From Caballeronia sp. BR00000012568055 (lineage in GTDB: Bacteria; Pseudomonadota; Gammaproteobacteria; Burkholderiales; Burkholderiaceae), in contig NZ_JAQFVG010000337.1 of the NCBI RefSeq assembly GCF_029439455.1, positions 12,594 through 76,593 on the forward strand: a stretch of 64,000 nucleotides of DNA, read 5' to 3'. The notes under the pieces were generated by a model, which worked only from the letters and a program-made list of their open reading frames with translations, made no database searches and was not told the origin of the DNA. Shown here piece after piece: positions 20,681 through 31,228 of this stretch. The position numbers were made by a program, and so were the translations under genes. Numbering within the stretch: position 1 is the first letter of the stretch; every line of letters begins with the position of its first letter.

Positions 20681-23167
20681 TCAGCGATTCATCCAGTAAC
20701 GCGCGTGGCTTTGTCGGTAGCGCTCCAGCGAAATTTCCGAGCCAATGTCGATGCGCGCCGCGCCGTCTTCGTCGCTGCGGGCGAGCGGGATATCGCGCAT
20801 TTGATAACGCGCGAACACCGTCGCATTCGGATGATGAAATCGGTTGCGGTAGCCTACCTGAAAAATCGCCGCCAACGGCCCGACAGAATCGAGGAAAGGC
20901 TCGGTCGATGATGTGCGGCTGCCGTGATGCGGCACGATCAGCACATCGGCGTGTAACGCGGCTTTGTCGCGCGCGATGAGCGTGCGTTCGACGTCGGCTT
21001 CGATATCGGCGGTGAAGAGTGCCGAGCGTCCGGATGCGCTGGTTGCCTTCATCACGCAGGCTTGGTGGTTCGGCGAGCCTTCGAGCGGGCCAGCGTCTGG
21101 CCAGAGGATTTGGAAGTCCACGCGGTCCCATGTCCAGTGTTGGCCTGCTACGCAACGAATGACGTCCGCGCCGTGTGTGCGAGCATCGGACCAAAGTGCG
21201 TTAGCCGCCGGAAGCGACGCGAGCAGTTGCTTCACGCCGATGCTCTCAAGCACAGCAGGCGCGCCACCTGAATGATCCGAATCGGAATGGCTGATGAGCA
21301 TGGTATCGAGCGTATTCACGCCCGCCGCCAGCAGATACGGCGCGGTGATGCGCTCGCCCGCATGCGTCGATTCGGGGCCGGGACCGGCATCGAATAGCAA
21401 GGCGTGGTGCGCGGTTTGGACCACAAGCGCCGAGCCTTGGCCGATATCGAGCGCCGTCACGCGAAAGTCTCCAATCGGCACGGTGTGCGATGCAGGCGCA
21501 AGCAGCGGCAACCACGTCAGCGGCGCGGCAAAACGCATCGGCCAGCCGCGCGGGGCCAACGCCCAGATCACGCCGATGCACGCCGCCGCCATCGCCCACG
21601 CGCTCGGCTGCGGCAGACGCCACAACGGCGATGCGAGTCGCGAATGCGCGGCGAGATAAGCAAGTGCATCGCAGAGAAGCGAAAGCGCGGCGTGCGCCGC
21701 ATGGAACGCGATGGCATCGAGCGGTGCGGGCAGCATCAAGCCTGCCAAAACCGCAGGCGTCACGAAGAAACTGACCCACGGAATCGCGAATGCGTTGGCG
21801 AGCGGACCGATCAAGGGAATCTGCGAAAACCAATAAACCGTAAGCGGCGCGAGTGCGAGCGTTACGGCATATTGAACGCGGGCGCTTGAACGTATGTGAT
21901 TGATGAGCTTCGAAGGAACGCGGATCGAAGGCAAGCGCAAAACGTATTTCCTCCGCGCAACCGGTTCGTCATAGTCCACTTCGATACCAACCGACTCGTG
22001 CTCGATATCGCGATCCTTCCAGTCGATCTCTGCATCGATATCTTCGAGCGCTTTCGTTGCCTGCCGTCCGCGCGCATCGATCGCATAGAGAATGGCCGCG
22101 ACCGCGCCGAACGAGAGCCAGAATCCCGGCGATGTCACCGCCCACGGATCGGCCAGCAACACGAACGCGAGCGCCCAGCACAGGATCATCGACGATGCCG
22201 GACGTCGCCCGCATGCGTACGCGATTGCCACGACGGCGAGCATCCACAACGTGCGTTGCGCGGGCACGTTGAAACCGGCGAGCGCGGCATAGAACGCAGC
22301 GAAGATCGCGCCGCCGAGTGCGGCGATTTTCGGCGCGGCGATGAACAACGGCGCATGCCATCGTCGCCACTTCAAGCGCCGCCAGACAAAGCCGCACAGC
22401 AAGGCCGCAAGCCCCGCGACAAAGCCGATATGCAGGCCCGAAATCGCGACCAAATGGCTCGTGCCGGTTGCGCGCATCAGCGACCAGTCGGTATCGCTGA
22501 CGGCGTCTTGTGCGCCGACTGCCAGCGCAATCACGATTCCCCGATGCGGCGCATCGCCCAGCACGTGTTCGATACGCCCACGCATCCGCGCACGCAAGCG
22601 ATCGATCATCAGCGATGGACCGATCGCATCATGCGAAAGACGCCGCGCGCCGGAGACGTAACCTGTCGCGCGAATGCCGCGTTCAAGCATCGACACTTCC
22701 ATGTCGCGCAGCAGGAAGTTCGCTTCGCTGTGAGGGCGTTTCAGGCGCGCGTGAAGCTTCCATCTTTGCCCCGCTTCAAGGGCAAAGCCAGGCGCCATCC
22801 ACGACAACCTCACAATCCGCGGAAAGTCCCGCAAACCCGCATCGTTCGATTCGACTTCGAAGAGAAAACGCGTGCCGTCATCGCCCGGTTCGGGCAGGCC
22901 GCGCACGAAGCCCGTCAACGCGATTTCGCGCTGTTCGTAAGCGACAGGAAGATGCGGCGTCAGCCTGAGATCGGCGCGCCACGCGGCATAAGAGAAACCG
23001 AAAACACACGCAGCCGCGATAACGGCGAAAGCGTATTGGCGGAAAAACAATACGCAAAGACAACACGTCGCGCAGAAATAAACCGAAGGCAAACTCGCCT
23101 GCTGCTGCAAGCACCACACGCCGAACGCAAAACCCAACAACACAGCACGCACACGCCCTCTCTCCAA
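20681..23167 (-). CDS. comEC: DNA uptake channel protein ComEC/Rec2
   Basis: 828 residues. ComEC carries single-stranded transforming DNA across the inner membrane. The order of parts is N-terminal membrane segments and OB-like domain (DUF4131), the Competence helical core (ISGLHIGFVAGL is the hallmark), then a C-terminal beta-lactamase-like domain with ISHSDSDHSGG and DIGQGSALVVQT. It looks complete. Natural competence also needs pilus genes that are not in this window. It follows tatD. Confidence 0.93.
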   Translation of the reverse strand: MERGRVRAVLLGFAFGVWCLQQQASLPSVYFCATCCLCVLFFRQYAFAVIAAACVFGFSYAAWRADLRLTPHLPVAYEQREIALTGFVRGLPEPGDDGTRFLFEVESNDAGLRDFPRIVRLSWMAPGFALEAGQRWKLHARLKRPHSEANFLLRDMEVSMLERGIRATGYVSGARRLSHDAIGPSLMIDRLRARMRGRIEHVLGDAPHRGIVIALAVGAQDAVSDTDWSLMRATGTSHLVAISGLHIGFVAGLAALLCGFVWRRLKWRRWHAPLFIAAPKIAALGGAIFAAFYAALAGFNVPAQRTLWMLAVVAIAYACGRRPASSMILCWALAFVLLADPWAVTSPGFWLSFGAVAAILYAIDARGRQATKALEDIDAEIDWKDRDIEHESVGIEVDYDEPVARRKYVLRLPSIRVPSKLINHIRSSARVQYAVTLALAPLTVYWFSQIPLIGPLANAFAIPWVSFFVTPAVLAGLMLPAPLDAIAFHAAHAALSLLCDALAYLAAHSRLASPLWRLPQPSAWAMAAACIGVIWALAPRGWPMRFAAPLTWLPLLAPASHTVPIGDFRVTALDIGQGSALVVQTAHHALLFDAGPGPESTHAGERITAPYLLAAGVNTLDTMLISHSDSDHSGGAPAVLESIGVKQLLASLPAANALWSDARTHGADVIRCVAGQHWTWDRVDFQILWPDAGPLEGSPNHQACVMKATSASGRSALFTADIEADVERTLIARDKAALHADVLIVPHHGSRTSSTEPFLDSVGPLAAIFQVGYRNRFHHPNATVFARYQMRDIPLARSDEDGAARIDIGSEISLERYRQSHARYWMNR

Positions 23168-23185
23168 ACCATTCAGGAGAGACGA

Positions 23186-23974
23186 TTATGCGGACGTACT
23201 CGCCAGCCGTGGCAGCGCGGCAAGCGCATTAGCCGTTGTGCCTAGGGAAAGCGCGTGCTCGTCGATACCGCGCAATTCCGCCAGCACCTTCGCAATCGCG
23301 GGCACCTGATCGGGCGTGTTGCGGCCTTTATAGCGCCAAGAAGGCGCGATATCCGGCGCATCGGTTTCGAGCACGATCGAATCGAGTGGTAAATCAGCCG
23401 CCAGACGCCGTATCTGCCGCGCCCGTTCGAAGGTCAGATTGCCGCCAAACCCAAGCCGCATGCCCTGCGCGATAAACGCTTGCGCCTGCTGAAAACTGCC
23501 GTTGAACGCATGCGCGATACCGCAATGAATATCGTGCACGCGCAGCCCTTTCAGCACTTTGTCCTGCGATTTGCGCACATGGCAAATCACCGGCAGGCCA
23601 AATTGTCGCGCAAGCTTAAGCTGTTCGTTATAGAAAAATTTCTGGCGGGCATCGTCGAGCGTCGGCACGAAATAATCCAACCCGATTTCGCCGATACCAA
23701 CGAACCGCGGATCATCCATACTCGCTTCGATTTCCTCACGCAGAACGCGCAGGTCGTCATCGGTGGCGCGCGGCGTGAACAGCGGATGAATGCCAAGCGC
23801 ATACGCTCCGCCCTCGATCCGATGCGCCAACTCACGCACGGTCGCGAAGTTCGCGCGCTCCACGCCCGGAATCACGATGCGATCCACGCCCGATCGAAGC
23901 GCGTCCTGAGCTACGGCGTCACGGTCGGCGTCGAACTCGCCTGCATCGAGATGGCAGTGTGTATCGATCCACAT
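23186..23974 (-). CDS. TatD-family metal-dependent hydrolase/DNase
   Basis: 262 residues. The amidohydrolase-like motif is WIDTHCHLD at the N terminus, with EIGLDYF, ICHVRKS and LETDAPDIAP later in order. TatD proteins act as 3'-5' nucleases in repair or as deacylases. It lies between lolD and comEC, as in many proteobacteria. The ATG at 23974 is homology-based. Confidence 0.92.
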   Translation of the reverse strand: MWIDTHCHLDAGEFDADRDAVAQDALRSGVDRIVIPGVERANFATVRELAHRIEGGAYALGIHPLFTPRATDDDLRVLREEIEASMDDPRFVGIGEIGLDYFVPTLDDARQKFFYNEQLKLARQFGLPVICHVRKSQDKVLKGLRVHDIHCGIAHAFNGSFQQAQAFIAQGMRLGFGGNLTFERARQIRRLAADLPLDSIVLETDAPDIAPSWRYKGRNTPDQVPAIAKVLAELRGIDEHALSLGTTANALAALPRLASTSA

Positions 23975-23999
23975 GACGCACCTCGACAGGAAGACGACG

Positions 24000-24719
24000 T
24001 TAGACGGGAACCGGCGGCTCTTCGTGCAACACGCCGTCGCGCAGACGCATGACGCGGTCGCAGCGCGCGGCGATATCGGCATCGTGCGTGACGATCACGA
24101 AGCTCGTGTTCAGCGTCTGCGATAACTCCATCATCAGATCGAAGACATTGTCCGCGGTGCCGGTATCGAGATTGCCAGTGGGTTCATCGGCGAGTACGCA
24201 GGCGGGATGCGTGACCAGCGCGCGCGCAATCGCCACGCGCTGGCGCTCGCCTCCCGACAACTCGCCCGGCCGATGCTTCGCCCGATGCCCGATGCCCACA
24301 CGCTCCAGCATCACCAATGCCTCCTTGCGCGCCGCCTCTTCCGACATGCGGCGGATGCGCAGCGGCATCGCGACGTTATCGAGCGCGGTGAATTCCGGCA
24401 GCAGATGGTGAAACTGATACACGAAGCCGAGCGCGCGATTACGCAACTCGTTGCGCTCCTTTTCCTTCAGCTCCGTGAACGGCTTGCCGAGCAGCGAGAC
24501 CTTGCCGGCGCTGGGTTCATCGAGTCCGCCGAGCACGTGAAGCAGCGTGCTCTTGCCCGAACCGGACGCGCCGACGATCGCCAGCTTTTCGCCGCGCCGC
24601 ACGGCCAATTGCGCGTTGTTCAACACCTGCACGTTGAAGCCGCCCTGCACGAACGTCTTCGATACCGACGTCGCGTGCAGAACAATATCGTTCTCTTTCA
24701 TATCACTCGGGTTACTCAT
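24000..24719 (-). CDS. lolD: Lipoprotein-releasing ABC transporter ATPase LolD
   Basis: 239 residues. Walker A is GASGSGKST, the signature is [15 protein letters not shown], and Walker B is [12 protein letters not shown]. It powers extraction of lipoproteins from the inner membrane. The ATG at 24719 overlaps the lolC end by eight bases; Met7 at 24701 is an alternative. Confidence 0.95.
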   Translation of the reverse strand: MSNPSDMKENDIVLHATSVSKTFVQGGFNVQVLNNAQLAVRRGEKLAIVGASGSGKSTLLHVLGGLDEPSAGKVSLLGKPFTELKEKERNELRNRALGFVYQFHHLLPEFTALDNVAMPLRIRRMSEEAARKEALVMLERVGIGHRAKHRPGELSGGERQRVAIARALVTHPACVLADEPTGNLDTGTADNVFDLMMELSQTLNTSFVIVTHDADIAARCDRVMRLRDGVLHEEPPVPV

Positions 24720-25965
24720 AGCGCAGCGCCTCCGCCGGGCGCACCTTCGCGCCGCGATAGCTCGGATAGAGCGTTGCCAGCGACGACAGCAGGAATGCGA
24801 TCACGCCGATCTTCGCGACATCGCCCGGCACGAGTTCGGACGGCAGTTCGCTGATGAAGTACACCGACGGCGGCAGGAATTGCACATGGAACAATTGTTC
24901 GATCATCGGCACCAGCCACGGAATGCTCCATGCGATCAGACAGCCGAGCGTGACACCAATCGCCGTGCCGATAAAACCGATCGTCACGCCTTGCACCACG
25001 AATATTTTCATGATGGAACCGGGCTGCGCGCCGAGCGTACGCAAGATGGCGATATCGGCTTGTTTGTCCGTCACGGTCATGACCAGCGACGAGACCAGAT
25101 TGAACGCCGCCACCGCAATGATCAGCGTCAGGATGATGAACATCATGCGCTTTTCGATCTGCACGGCGGAGAACCAGGTCTTGTTCTGCTGCGTCCAGTC
25201 GCGCAGGTATAAGTCGCCCGAAAGCGTATGCGCGAGTTGGCGCGTGACTTCGGGCGCGCGCTGCATGTCTTTAAGACGTAAGCGCACGCCGGTCGGCGCG
25301 GGCAATCGGAACAGCGCTTCAGCGTCTTGAATGGAGATGAGCGCGAGCGTCGAATCGTATTCATAGTGGCCGGATTCGAAGATGCCGACCACGGTGAACT
25401 GCTTCAGACGCGGCATCATCCCGGCTGGCGTGATGGTGCCTTCGGGCGCGACGAGCGTGATCTTGTCGCCGTCCATCACGCCGAGATTGGTGGCGAGATC
25501 GCGTCCGAGCACGATGCCGAATTCGCCCGCCTTCAGGTTATTGAGCGACCCGGCGCGCATTTCCTTGCCAATATCCGACACCTGCGGCTCCAGCGACGGC
25601 TCCACGCCGCGCAAGGCCACGCCACTCACCGCGCCCTGACGCGTAAGCAGCGCCTGCGCTTCGACATAGGGCGCAGCGCCGATCACCTCCGGATTCTTGC
25701 GCGCTTCCTGCGCGGTGAGTTGCCATTGGGGCATCGAACCGGTCGGCGAGAAGATTTCGACGTGCGCGAGCACCGACAACATGCGGTCGCGCACTTCCTT
25801 CTGAAAACCGTTCATCACGGAAAGCACGACGATCAGCGCCGCGACGCCGAGCGCGATGCCGGACATCGATACGAGCGCGATAAAGGAAATAAAACCGTTA
25901 CCAGTCGTGCGTTTGCTGGCGCGCGTGTAGCGCCAGCCGATCTGCCATTCGTACGGGAGTTTCAA
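24712..25965 (-). CDS. lolC: Lipoprotein-releasing ABC transporter permease (LolC/E-type)
   Basis: 417 residues. One N-terminal membrane helix ([27 protein letters not shown]), a large periplasmic MacB-like domain and three C-terminal helices make the standard Lol permease. Only one permease accompanies lolD, so it may work as a homodimer of the LolF kind. I place the start at TTG 25965 ([13 protein letters not shown] follows) with AAGGA six bases upstream; a longer frame upstream is unlikely to be translated. Confidence 0.92.
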   Translation of the reverse strand: MKLPYEWQIGWRYTRASKRTTGNGFISFIALVSMSGIALGVAALIVVLSVMNGFQKEVRDRMLSVLAHVEIFSPTGSMPQWQLTAQEARKNPEVIGAAPYVEAQALLTRQGAVSGVALRGVEPSLEPQVSDIGKEMRAGSLNNLKAGEFGIVLGRDLATNLGVMDGDKITLVAPEGTITPAGMMPRLKQFTVVGIFESGHYEYDSTLALISIQDAEALFRLPAPTGVRLRLKDMQRAPEVTRQLAHTLSGDLYLRDWTQQNKTWFSAVQIEKRMMFIILTLIIAVAAFNLVSSLVMTVTDKQADIAILRTLGAQPGSIMKIFVVQGVTIGFIGTAIGVTLGCLIAWSIPWLVPMIEQLFHVQFLPPSVYFISELPSELVPGDVAKIGVIAFLLSSLATLYPSYRGAKVRPAEALRYE

Positions 25966-26197
25966 GCGAATCCTTGTCTCTGCGGTGACTGCGTCGTTTC
26001 TTTCGATACGCGGCGGCTTGCGCAATGGATGCGCGTCGTGGCAAGACGACGCATCAAAGGCATGGCCGAATGCGAAATTTGCGAAAGTTTGCCATATGTG
26101 GCGAACATCACGTCATATCGGATGAGAATCGGCACGCTTTCGTGCTTCAGGAAAAGGACCGCCGCAGCGCCGATCACACCCGCCGCTTTGCCCTACA

Positions 26198-27289
26198 ATG
26201 CCGACCATGCCCGCCGCCGACCTTCACCTTCTTCTCCCCTTTTCCCTGCCCTCGGCCGCCGATGCCGCCACCGCCCTGCACGGACTGCAAAGCCCGGCGC
26301 TCGACCGCTTGCTCGCCCGCGCGACGTTGGTCGAACGCGTGATCGGCGAGGATTTTCAGCGCACGCTGCCGCACGAACGCTGGATCGCGCGCAGCTTCGG
26401 CGCGGTCACGCCCGCCGATCAGCGTTATGCCGATGACGCCCCGCTCGCGCCCTTCATGCTGCTCGCCGATGGCGGCACGCCCGGCGATGCGTCGTGGGCC
26501 TGCATCGAACCGGTTCACGTGCGGATTGCGCACGATCACCTCGTTCTGATCGATCCGGACACGCTCGGCGTGCGCACCGAAGAAGCGCGCGCGTTGTTCG
26601 AAGCGGCGCGGCCGGTGATCGAAGATATGGGCGTGACATTGCAAGCGCCGACGCCGTTGCGCTGGTATGTATCGGGCGAAAAACTCGGCGCGCTGGCGGG
26701 TGCATCGCCGTTGCGGGCGACGGGGCGCAATATCGAAATCTGGCTGCCGCACGAAGCGCGCACCGGCGAACGCTCGCGCGCGTGGATGAAGCTGCAAAAC
26801 GAAGTGCAGATGGCGTGGTTCGAGCATCCGCTGAACGTCGAACGCGAGTCGCGCGGCCTGCCCGCGATCAACTCGATCTGGCTGCACGCGCAAGGCACGC
26901 TGCGCCCTGTCACCGGCGTCTACAACCACGTCATGTCCGATGCCGCCGCCACGCGCGGTCTGGCGCTCGCGTCGGGCGTGACGCCGTCGTCGCCGGTGGA
27001 ATCGTATGCGGCGTTTGCGAAAGCCGATCCCGAAGGCGCGACGCTGATCGAACTCGATCCGTTCTCTGCGCCGTTCATCGAACAGGATTGGGCGCGCTGG
27101 AATCAGGCGCTGCGTGAACTCGAAGCCGCGTGGTTCGCGCCCGCGCTGCAAGCGCTCACCAACGGCACGCTCGGCAAACTCGGCCTCACGCTCTGCGGCG
27201 ATACCGGTTCGGTCACGCTCACCATCACACGCGCGGACTTGCGCAAGTTCTGGCGTCGCCGGCCGATCGCCGCACTTTTCATCGAATAA
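26198..27289 (+). CDS. rpfE: RpfE-type conserved protein (phosphoglycerate-mutase-like)
   Basis: 363 residues, cytoplasmic. The sequence belongs to the family named after RpfE of Xanthomonas, placed near the pathogenicity regulation cluster, whose function is unclear. Recognisable segments are WFEHPLNVERESRGLPAINSIW near residue 205 and GRNIEIWLPHEARTG before it. The neighbourhood rpfE-recJ-(insert)-prfB-lysS is the same order found in Xanthomonas. The ATG at 26198 has no ribosome site, and Met4 at 26207 could be the true start. Confidence 0.8.
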   Translation: MPTMPAADLHLLLPFSLPSAADAATALHGLQSPALDRLLARATLVERVIGEDFQRTLPHERWIARSFGAVTPADQRYADDAPLAPFMLLADGGTPGDASWACIEPVHVRIAHDHLVLIDPDTLGVRTEEARALFEAARPVIEDMGVTLQAPTPLRWYVSGEKLGALAGASPLRATGRNIEIWLPHEARTGERSRAWMKLQNEVQMAWFEHPLNVERESRGLPAINSIWLHAQGTLRPVTGVYNHVMSDAAATRGLALASGVTPSSPVESYAAFAKADPEGATLIELDPFSAPFIEQDWARWNQALRELEAAWFAPALQALTNGTLGKLGLTLCGDTGSVTLTITRADLRKFWRRRPIAALFIE

Positions 27290-27301
27290 GGTTGTTTTGA
27301 T

Positions 27302-28996
27302 ATGACGCGAATCGTCACCCGCGCCTCCTCTCCCGCCGATGCCGAAGCACTCGCGCGCCACGGTCTGCATCCTGTTATCGCACGTTTGTATGCCGCGCGC
27401 GGCGTGACTTCGCCCGATGAAGTCGAAACGGAATTCAAGCGCCTCCATGCGCCCGTCGCGCTCAAAGGCTGCGAAGACGCCGCCGTCGTGCTCGCGGATG
27501 CGCTCGCCGCGAACAAGCGCATGCTCGTCGTCGCCGATTACGACTGCGACGGCGCGACCGCGTGTGCGGTGGCCGTGCGCGGGCTGCGCATGTTCGGCGC
27601 GACCATCGATTATCTGGTGCCGAATCGCTTTGAATATGGCTATGGCTTGACGCCGGAGATCGTCGAACTGGCGGCGCGCTCGCAGCCGGAACTGCTGATC
27701 ACCGTCGATAACGGCATCGCCAGTGTGGAGGGCGTGGCGGCGGCGAATGCGCGCGGTATCGAAGTGCTGGTGACCGATCATCACCTTCCAGGCGATGAAT
27801 TGCCCGCCGCCCGCGCGATCGTCAATCCGAATCAGCCGGGCTGCGCGTTTCCGAGCAAGTGCATCGCGGGCGTCGGCGTGATGTTCTACGTGCTCCTCGC
27901 GTTGCGCGCCGAATTGCGCAAGCGCGGCGCTTATGCAGATGGCGCGCCCGAACCGCGACTCGATGGTCTGCTCGACTTGGTCGCGCTCGGCACCGTCGCC
28001 GATGTCGTCAAACTCGATTGCAACAACCGCATTCTCGTCGCGCAAGGGCTGAAGCGCATCCGTTCGGGACGCATGCAGCCGGGCATCGCCGCGCTGTTCC
28101 GCGCCGCCGCCCGCGATGCGCGCGCCGCCTCCGGCTTCGATCTGGGCTTCGCGCTCGGGCCGCGTCTGAACGCAGCGGGACGGCTGGCGGATATGTCGCT
28201 CGGTATCGAATGTCTGACGACAGACGATATCGGCCGCGCGTGGGAACTCGCGCAGCAACTCGACGGCATGAATCGCGAGCGGCGCGAAATCGAAGCGGGC
28301 ATGCAGCAGCAGGCACTGGCCGAATTGCAGACCTTCGATCCCGGCGAGCGCGCCACGCTCACGCTCTACGATGCAAGCTGGCATCAGGGCGTGATCGGCA
28401 TCGTCGCGGGACGGCTGAAGGAAAAGTTTCACCGGCCATCGTTTACGTTCGCGCATGCGGACGACAGCGGTACGCTCAGCAAAGGCTCGGGCCGTTCGAT
28501 TCCCGGCTTCCATCTGCGCGATGCCGTCGATCTCATCTCCAAACGCGAACCCGGTCTGATCCACAAATTCGGCGGCCACGCGATGGCCGCGGGCCTCACG
28601 CTCGCCACCGCCGATATCCCGCGCTTCACCGCCGCATTCGAAGCGGTCGGTCGCGAATGGCTCACGGCGGACGCGTTATCGCGCACCATCGAAACGGATG
28701 GCGAGCTGGAGGACGCGTACTTCACGCCGCAATTCGTCGAATTGATCGATGCAGCCGTGTGGGGCCAGGGCTTCCCCGCGCCGACGTTTTCCGGCGAATT
28801 CGAAGTGGCGTCGCAGGCGCTGGTGAAGGACAAGCATCTGAAGCTGTCGCTGCTGCGCGGACGGCAGCGCTTCAACGCCATCTGGTTCAATCACGTCGAT
28901 CCGCTGCCGGCGCGCGCGACGGTGGCGTATCGGCTGGTCAGTGATTCGTGGAATGGCGTGGCGCGCGTGCAATTGATCGTGGAACACGCGGGTTAG
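27302..28996 (+). CDS. recJ: Single-stranded-DNA exonuclease RecJ
   Basis: 564 residues. It degrades single-stranded DNA 5' to 3' in recombination and mismatch repair. DHH motifs are visible: VVADYDCDGATACAV, LLITVDNG, VTDHHLPG, and the DHHA1 block GGHAMAAG. The order of domains is DHH core, DHHA1, then a C-terminal OB-like domain. It starts 12 bases after rpfE. Confidence 0.95.
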   Translation: MTRIVTRASSPADAEALARHGLHPVIARLYAARGVTSPDEVETEFKRLHAPVALKGCEDAAVVLADALAANKRMLVVADYDCDGATACAVAVRGLRMFGATIDYLVPNRFEYGYGLTPEIVELAARSQPELLITVDNGIASVEGVAAANARGIEVLVTDHHLPGDELPAARAIVNPNQPGCAFPSKCIAGVGVMFYVLLALRAELRKRGAYADGAPEPRLDGLLDLVALGTVADVVKLDCNNRILVAQGLKRIRSGRMQPGIAALFRAAARDARAASGFDLGFALGPRLNAAGRLADMSLGIECLTTDDIGRAWELAQQLDGMNRERREIEAGMQQQALAELQTFDPGERATLTLYDASWHQGVIGIVAGRLKEKFHRPSFTFAHADDSGTLSKGSGRSIPGFHLRDAVDLISKREPGLIHKFGGHAMAAGLTLATADIPRFTAAFEAVGREWLTADALSRTIETDGELEDAYFTPQFVELIDAAVWGQGFPAPTFSGEFEVASQALVKDKHLKLSLLRGRQRFNAIWFNHVDPLPARATVAYRLVSDSWNGVARVQLIVEHAG

Positions 28997-29117
28997 AAGG
29001 CCGCCTCATTGCGTTCGGACAATCCTGATTTTTAGCGAGTGCCCCGGCGTCGGTGAACAGCGCCTTCTAGAATGCTGTCCCCACTTCTCGCAGCTTTCGA
29101 CGCCATTCTGCTCGCCG

Positions 29118-30026
29118 ATGAACGAACCTAAGCTCAACCTGCGCAACGTCACGCTTTGCGCCGTAGATTGCCTGAACCCGCTGCTCGCCGCGCGGGCGCT
29201 TGATATTTCCCGGCAGCATGGCCTCTTCGGCGATACGCTTTTGCTGACCGACCAGCGCCTCGAAGTGAACGCGCGAATCGCGCTGATTCCCTCGATCCGC
29301 TCCCGCGAGGAATACAGCGAATTCATTCTGAAACGGCTCGCCGAACATATTCACACGCCGTGGGTTCTGCTCGTTCAATGGGACGGATATGTTTTGAACC
29401 CGGCCGCGTGGACAGAAGATTTCTTCGCGTTCGATTATGTCGGCGCACGTTGGCCGCATCGTCCAGACGGCATGAATGTCGGTAATGGCGGCTTCTCGCT
29501 GCGTTCAAAACGCCTTCTCGACATTCTGTCGAACGACGATCGTTTCACAGCCGATTCGCAGGCAGTGGAAGATGAACTCATCTGCCGGGAATATCGGCCG
29601 TTGCTGGAAAGCGAATATGGAATCCGCTTCGCTACGACATCTTTGGCCGATCGCTTTTCTGTCGAATTTCTGCCGATTTCGGATATCGAATTGGGATTTG
29701 CGCCGTCATCGGAACGGCGCTTCGGTTTTCACGGCATTTTTCACCTGGCGCGGTACGCCACGGAAAGCGAACTCGAATATATCGCGGAAAACGCGCACCC
29801 CCGAACCGTGCACACCGGCGATTTCGTCTCCTTTTGCGTAGACTGCGCCGAGCAAGAAAAAATGTTGGCGGCGGGCAAAGCTTATTGGCGTCTGCGTCGG
29901 TTCCTCAGTGTGGCAGAAATGCAGTCGATCCTCGCCGATAGGGCTGCTCGGTTGTCCCGGCACACGCCCGCCGGCCTCATCGACCGGTTCGAATCGATGC
30001 CGCGCGAAGCGCTCACCGCAGCCTGA
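29118..30026 (+). CDS. DUF5672 family protein
   Basis: 302 residues. The core has DYVGARWPHRP, VGNGGFSLRS and VEDELICREYRP, typical of DUF5672, a family found near glycan genes and thought to be glycosyltransferase-like. The metal-binding Asp of a GT-A fold may be the one in the VQWDGYVLN segment. It stands alone between recJ and prfB, whose adjacency is otherwise conserved, and its codons look richer in A and T than its neighbours, which suggests acquisition. Function is inferred only. Confidence 0.72.
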   Translation: MNEPKLNLRNVTLCAVDCLNPLLAARALDISRQHGLFGDTLLLTDQRLEVNARIALIPSIRSREEYSEFILKRLAEHIHTPWVLLVQWDGYVLNPAAWTEDFFAFDYVGARWPHRPDGMNVGNGGFSLRSKRLLDILSNDDRFTADSQAVEDELICREYRPLLESEYGIRFATTSLADRFSVEFLPISDIELGFAPSSERRFGFHGIFHLARYATESELEYIAENAHPRTVHTGDFVSFCVDCAEQEKMLAAGKAYWRLRRFLSVAEMQSILADRAARLSRHTPAGLIDRFESMPREALTAA

Positions 30027-30079
30027 CGCAACACCCGCCCGGCGTGTCATCCGGCGGGCGGCGGCGCTTACCGATCGGC

Positions 30080-30085
30080 TATAAT
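30080..30085 (+). promoter_or_regulatory. Probable -10 element of prfB
   Basis: A perfect TATAAT lies 30 bases upstream of the prfB start. No clear -35 hexamer is seen at the right distance. Confidence 0.4.
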
Positions 30086-30115
30086 TGCAGCTTTTTACGA
30101 AGCCGAAGATCGACA

Positions 30116-31220
30116 ATGGAAGCGGAACGTCTCAACGCGATCGAAAGCCTTCTGGCCGACCTGCGCCGTCGCGCGGGCGAGCTACGGGGGTATCTTTGAC
30201 TACGACGCCAAGTCTGCGCGTCTGGCCGAAGTCAACAAGGAACTAGAAGACCCCAACGTCTGGAACGACTCGAAGAACGCTCAGGCGCTCGGTCGTGAAA
30301 AGAAATTGCTCGACGGCGTGGTGACCACGCTCACCGATCTCGACAACGATCTGCGCGACGCCAACGATCTGTTCGGGATGGCGCACGAAGAAAACGACGA
30401 AGACACGCTGATCGCCTGCGAAGCGGATGCAGACGCGCTCAAAGCACGCGTGGAAGACGTCGAATTCCGCCGGATGTTCTCCAACCCGGCCGATCCGAAC
30501 AACTGCTTTATCGACATTCAGGCCGGCGCCGGCGGCACCGAAGCGTGCGACTGGGCGTCCATGCTGCTGCGTCAATATCTGCGCTACTGCGAACGCAAGG
30601 GCTTCAAGACCGAAGTGCTCGAAGAATCCGAAGGCGATGTCGCCGGGATCAAAAGCGCGACCATTAAGGTCGAAGGCGAATACGCGTACGGCTATCTGCG
30701 CACCGAAACCGGCATTCACCGCCTCGTGCGCAAGTCGCCGTTCGACTCGTCGGGCGGGCGTCATACGTCGTTCTCGTCGGTGTTCGTGTACCCGGAAATC
30801 GACGATTCGATCGAGATCGAAATCAATCCGGCCGACATTCGCACGGACACGTATCGCGCGTCGGGCGCGGGTGGCCAGCACATCAACAAGACCGACTCCG
30901 CCGTGCGTCTGACGCATGCGCCGACCGGCATTGTCGTGCAGTGCCAGAACGACCGCTCGCAGCACCGCAACCGCGCGGAAGCCATGCAGATGCTGAAAGC
31001 GCGTCTGTACGAGTTCGAAATGCGCAAGCGCCAGGCCGAACAGGACAAGCTCGAATCGAGCAAGACCGACGTGGGCTGGGGCCATCAGATTCGTTCCTAC
31101 GTGCTCGACCAGAGCCGCGTGAAGGATCTGCGCACCAGCGTGGAAATGAGCAACACGCGCGCCGTGCTCGACGGCGATCTCGACGACTTCATCAGCGCGA
31201 GTCTGAAACAGGGCGTCTAA
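30116..31220 (+). CDS. prfB: Peptide chain release factor 2 with programmed +1 frameshift
   Basis: The gene is read as 30116-30196 joined to 30198-31220, giving 367 residues. The first 27 codons end in CTT TGA; a Shine-Dalgarno-like CGGGGG and the slippery CTT precede in-frame TGA 30197-30199, and the ribosome shifts +1 to continue in the second frame. This is the classic RF2 autoregulation site. RF2 identity is confirmed by the SPF stop-codon tripeptide ([10 protein letters not shown]) and by GAGGQH for peptide release. The residue before SGAGGQ is Ala, as in most bacteria but not E. coli K-12. lysS follows. Confidence 0.97.
30182..30200 (+). promoter_or_regulatory. prfB: RF2 programmed frameshift site
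   Basis: The string CTACGGGGGTATCTTTGAC matches the E. coli site except for one base in the Shine-Dalgarno-like part. When RF2 is scarce, the ribosome pauses at TGA and slips +1 on CTT. Confidence 0.93.
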
Positions 31221-31228
31221 CGCCATCG

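Noticed and set aside
26174-28579. Antisense frame of about 800 codons over rpfE and recJ
   Set aside because: Arg, Ala and Gly-rich with no motif; a mirror of high-GC codon bias in real genes. Similar long antisense frames over bamC, comEC, ilvB and lysS were dropped.
29975-30000. T-loop-like GGTTCGAATC suggesting tRNA
   Set aside because: It lies inside the DUF5672 reading frame and no cloverleaf can be drawn around it.
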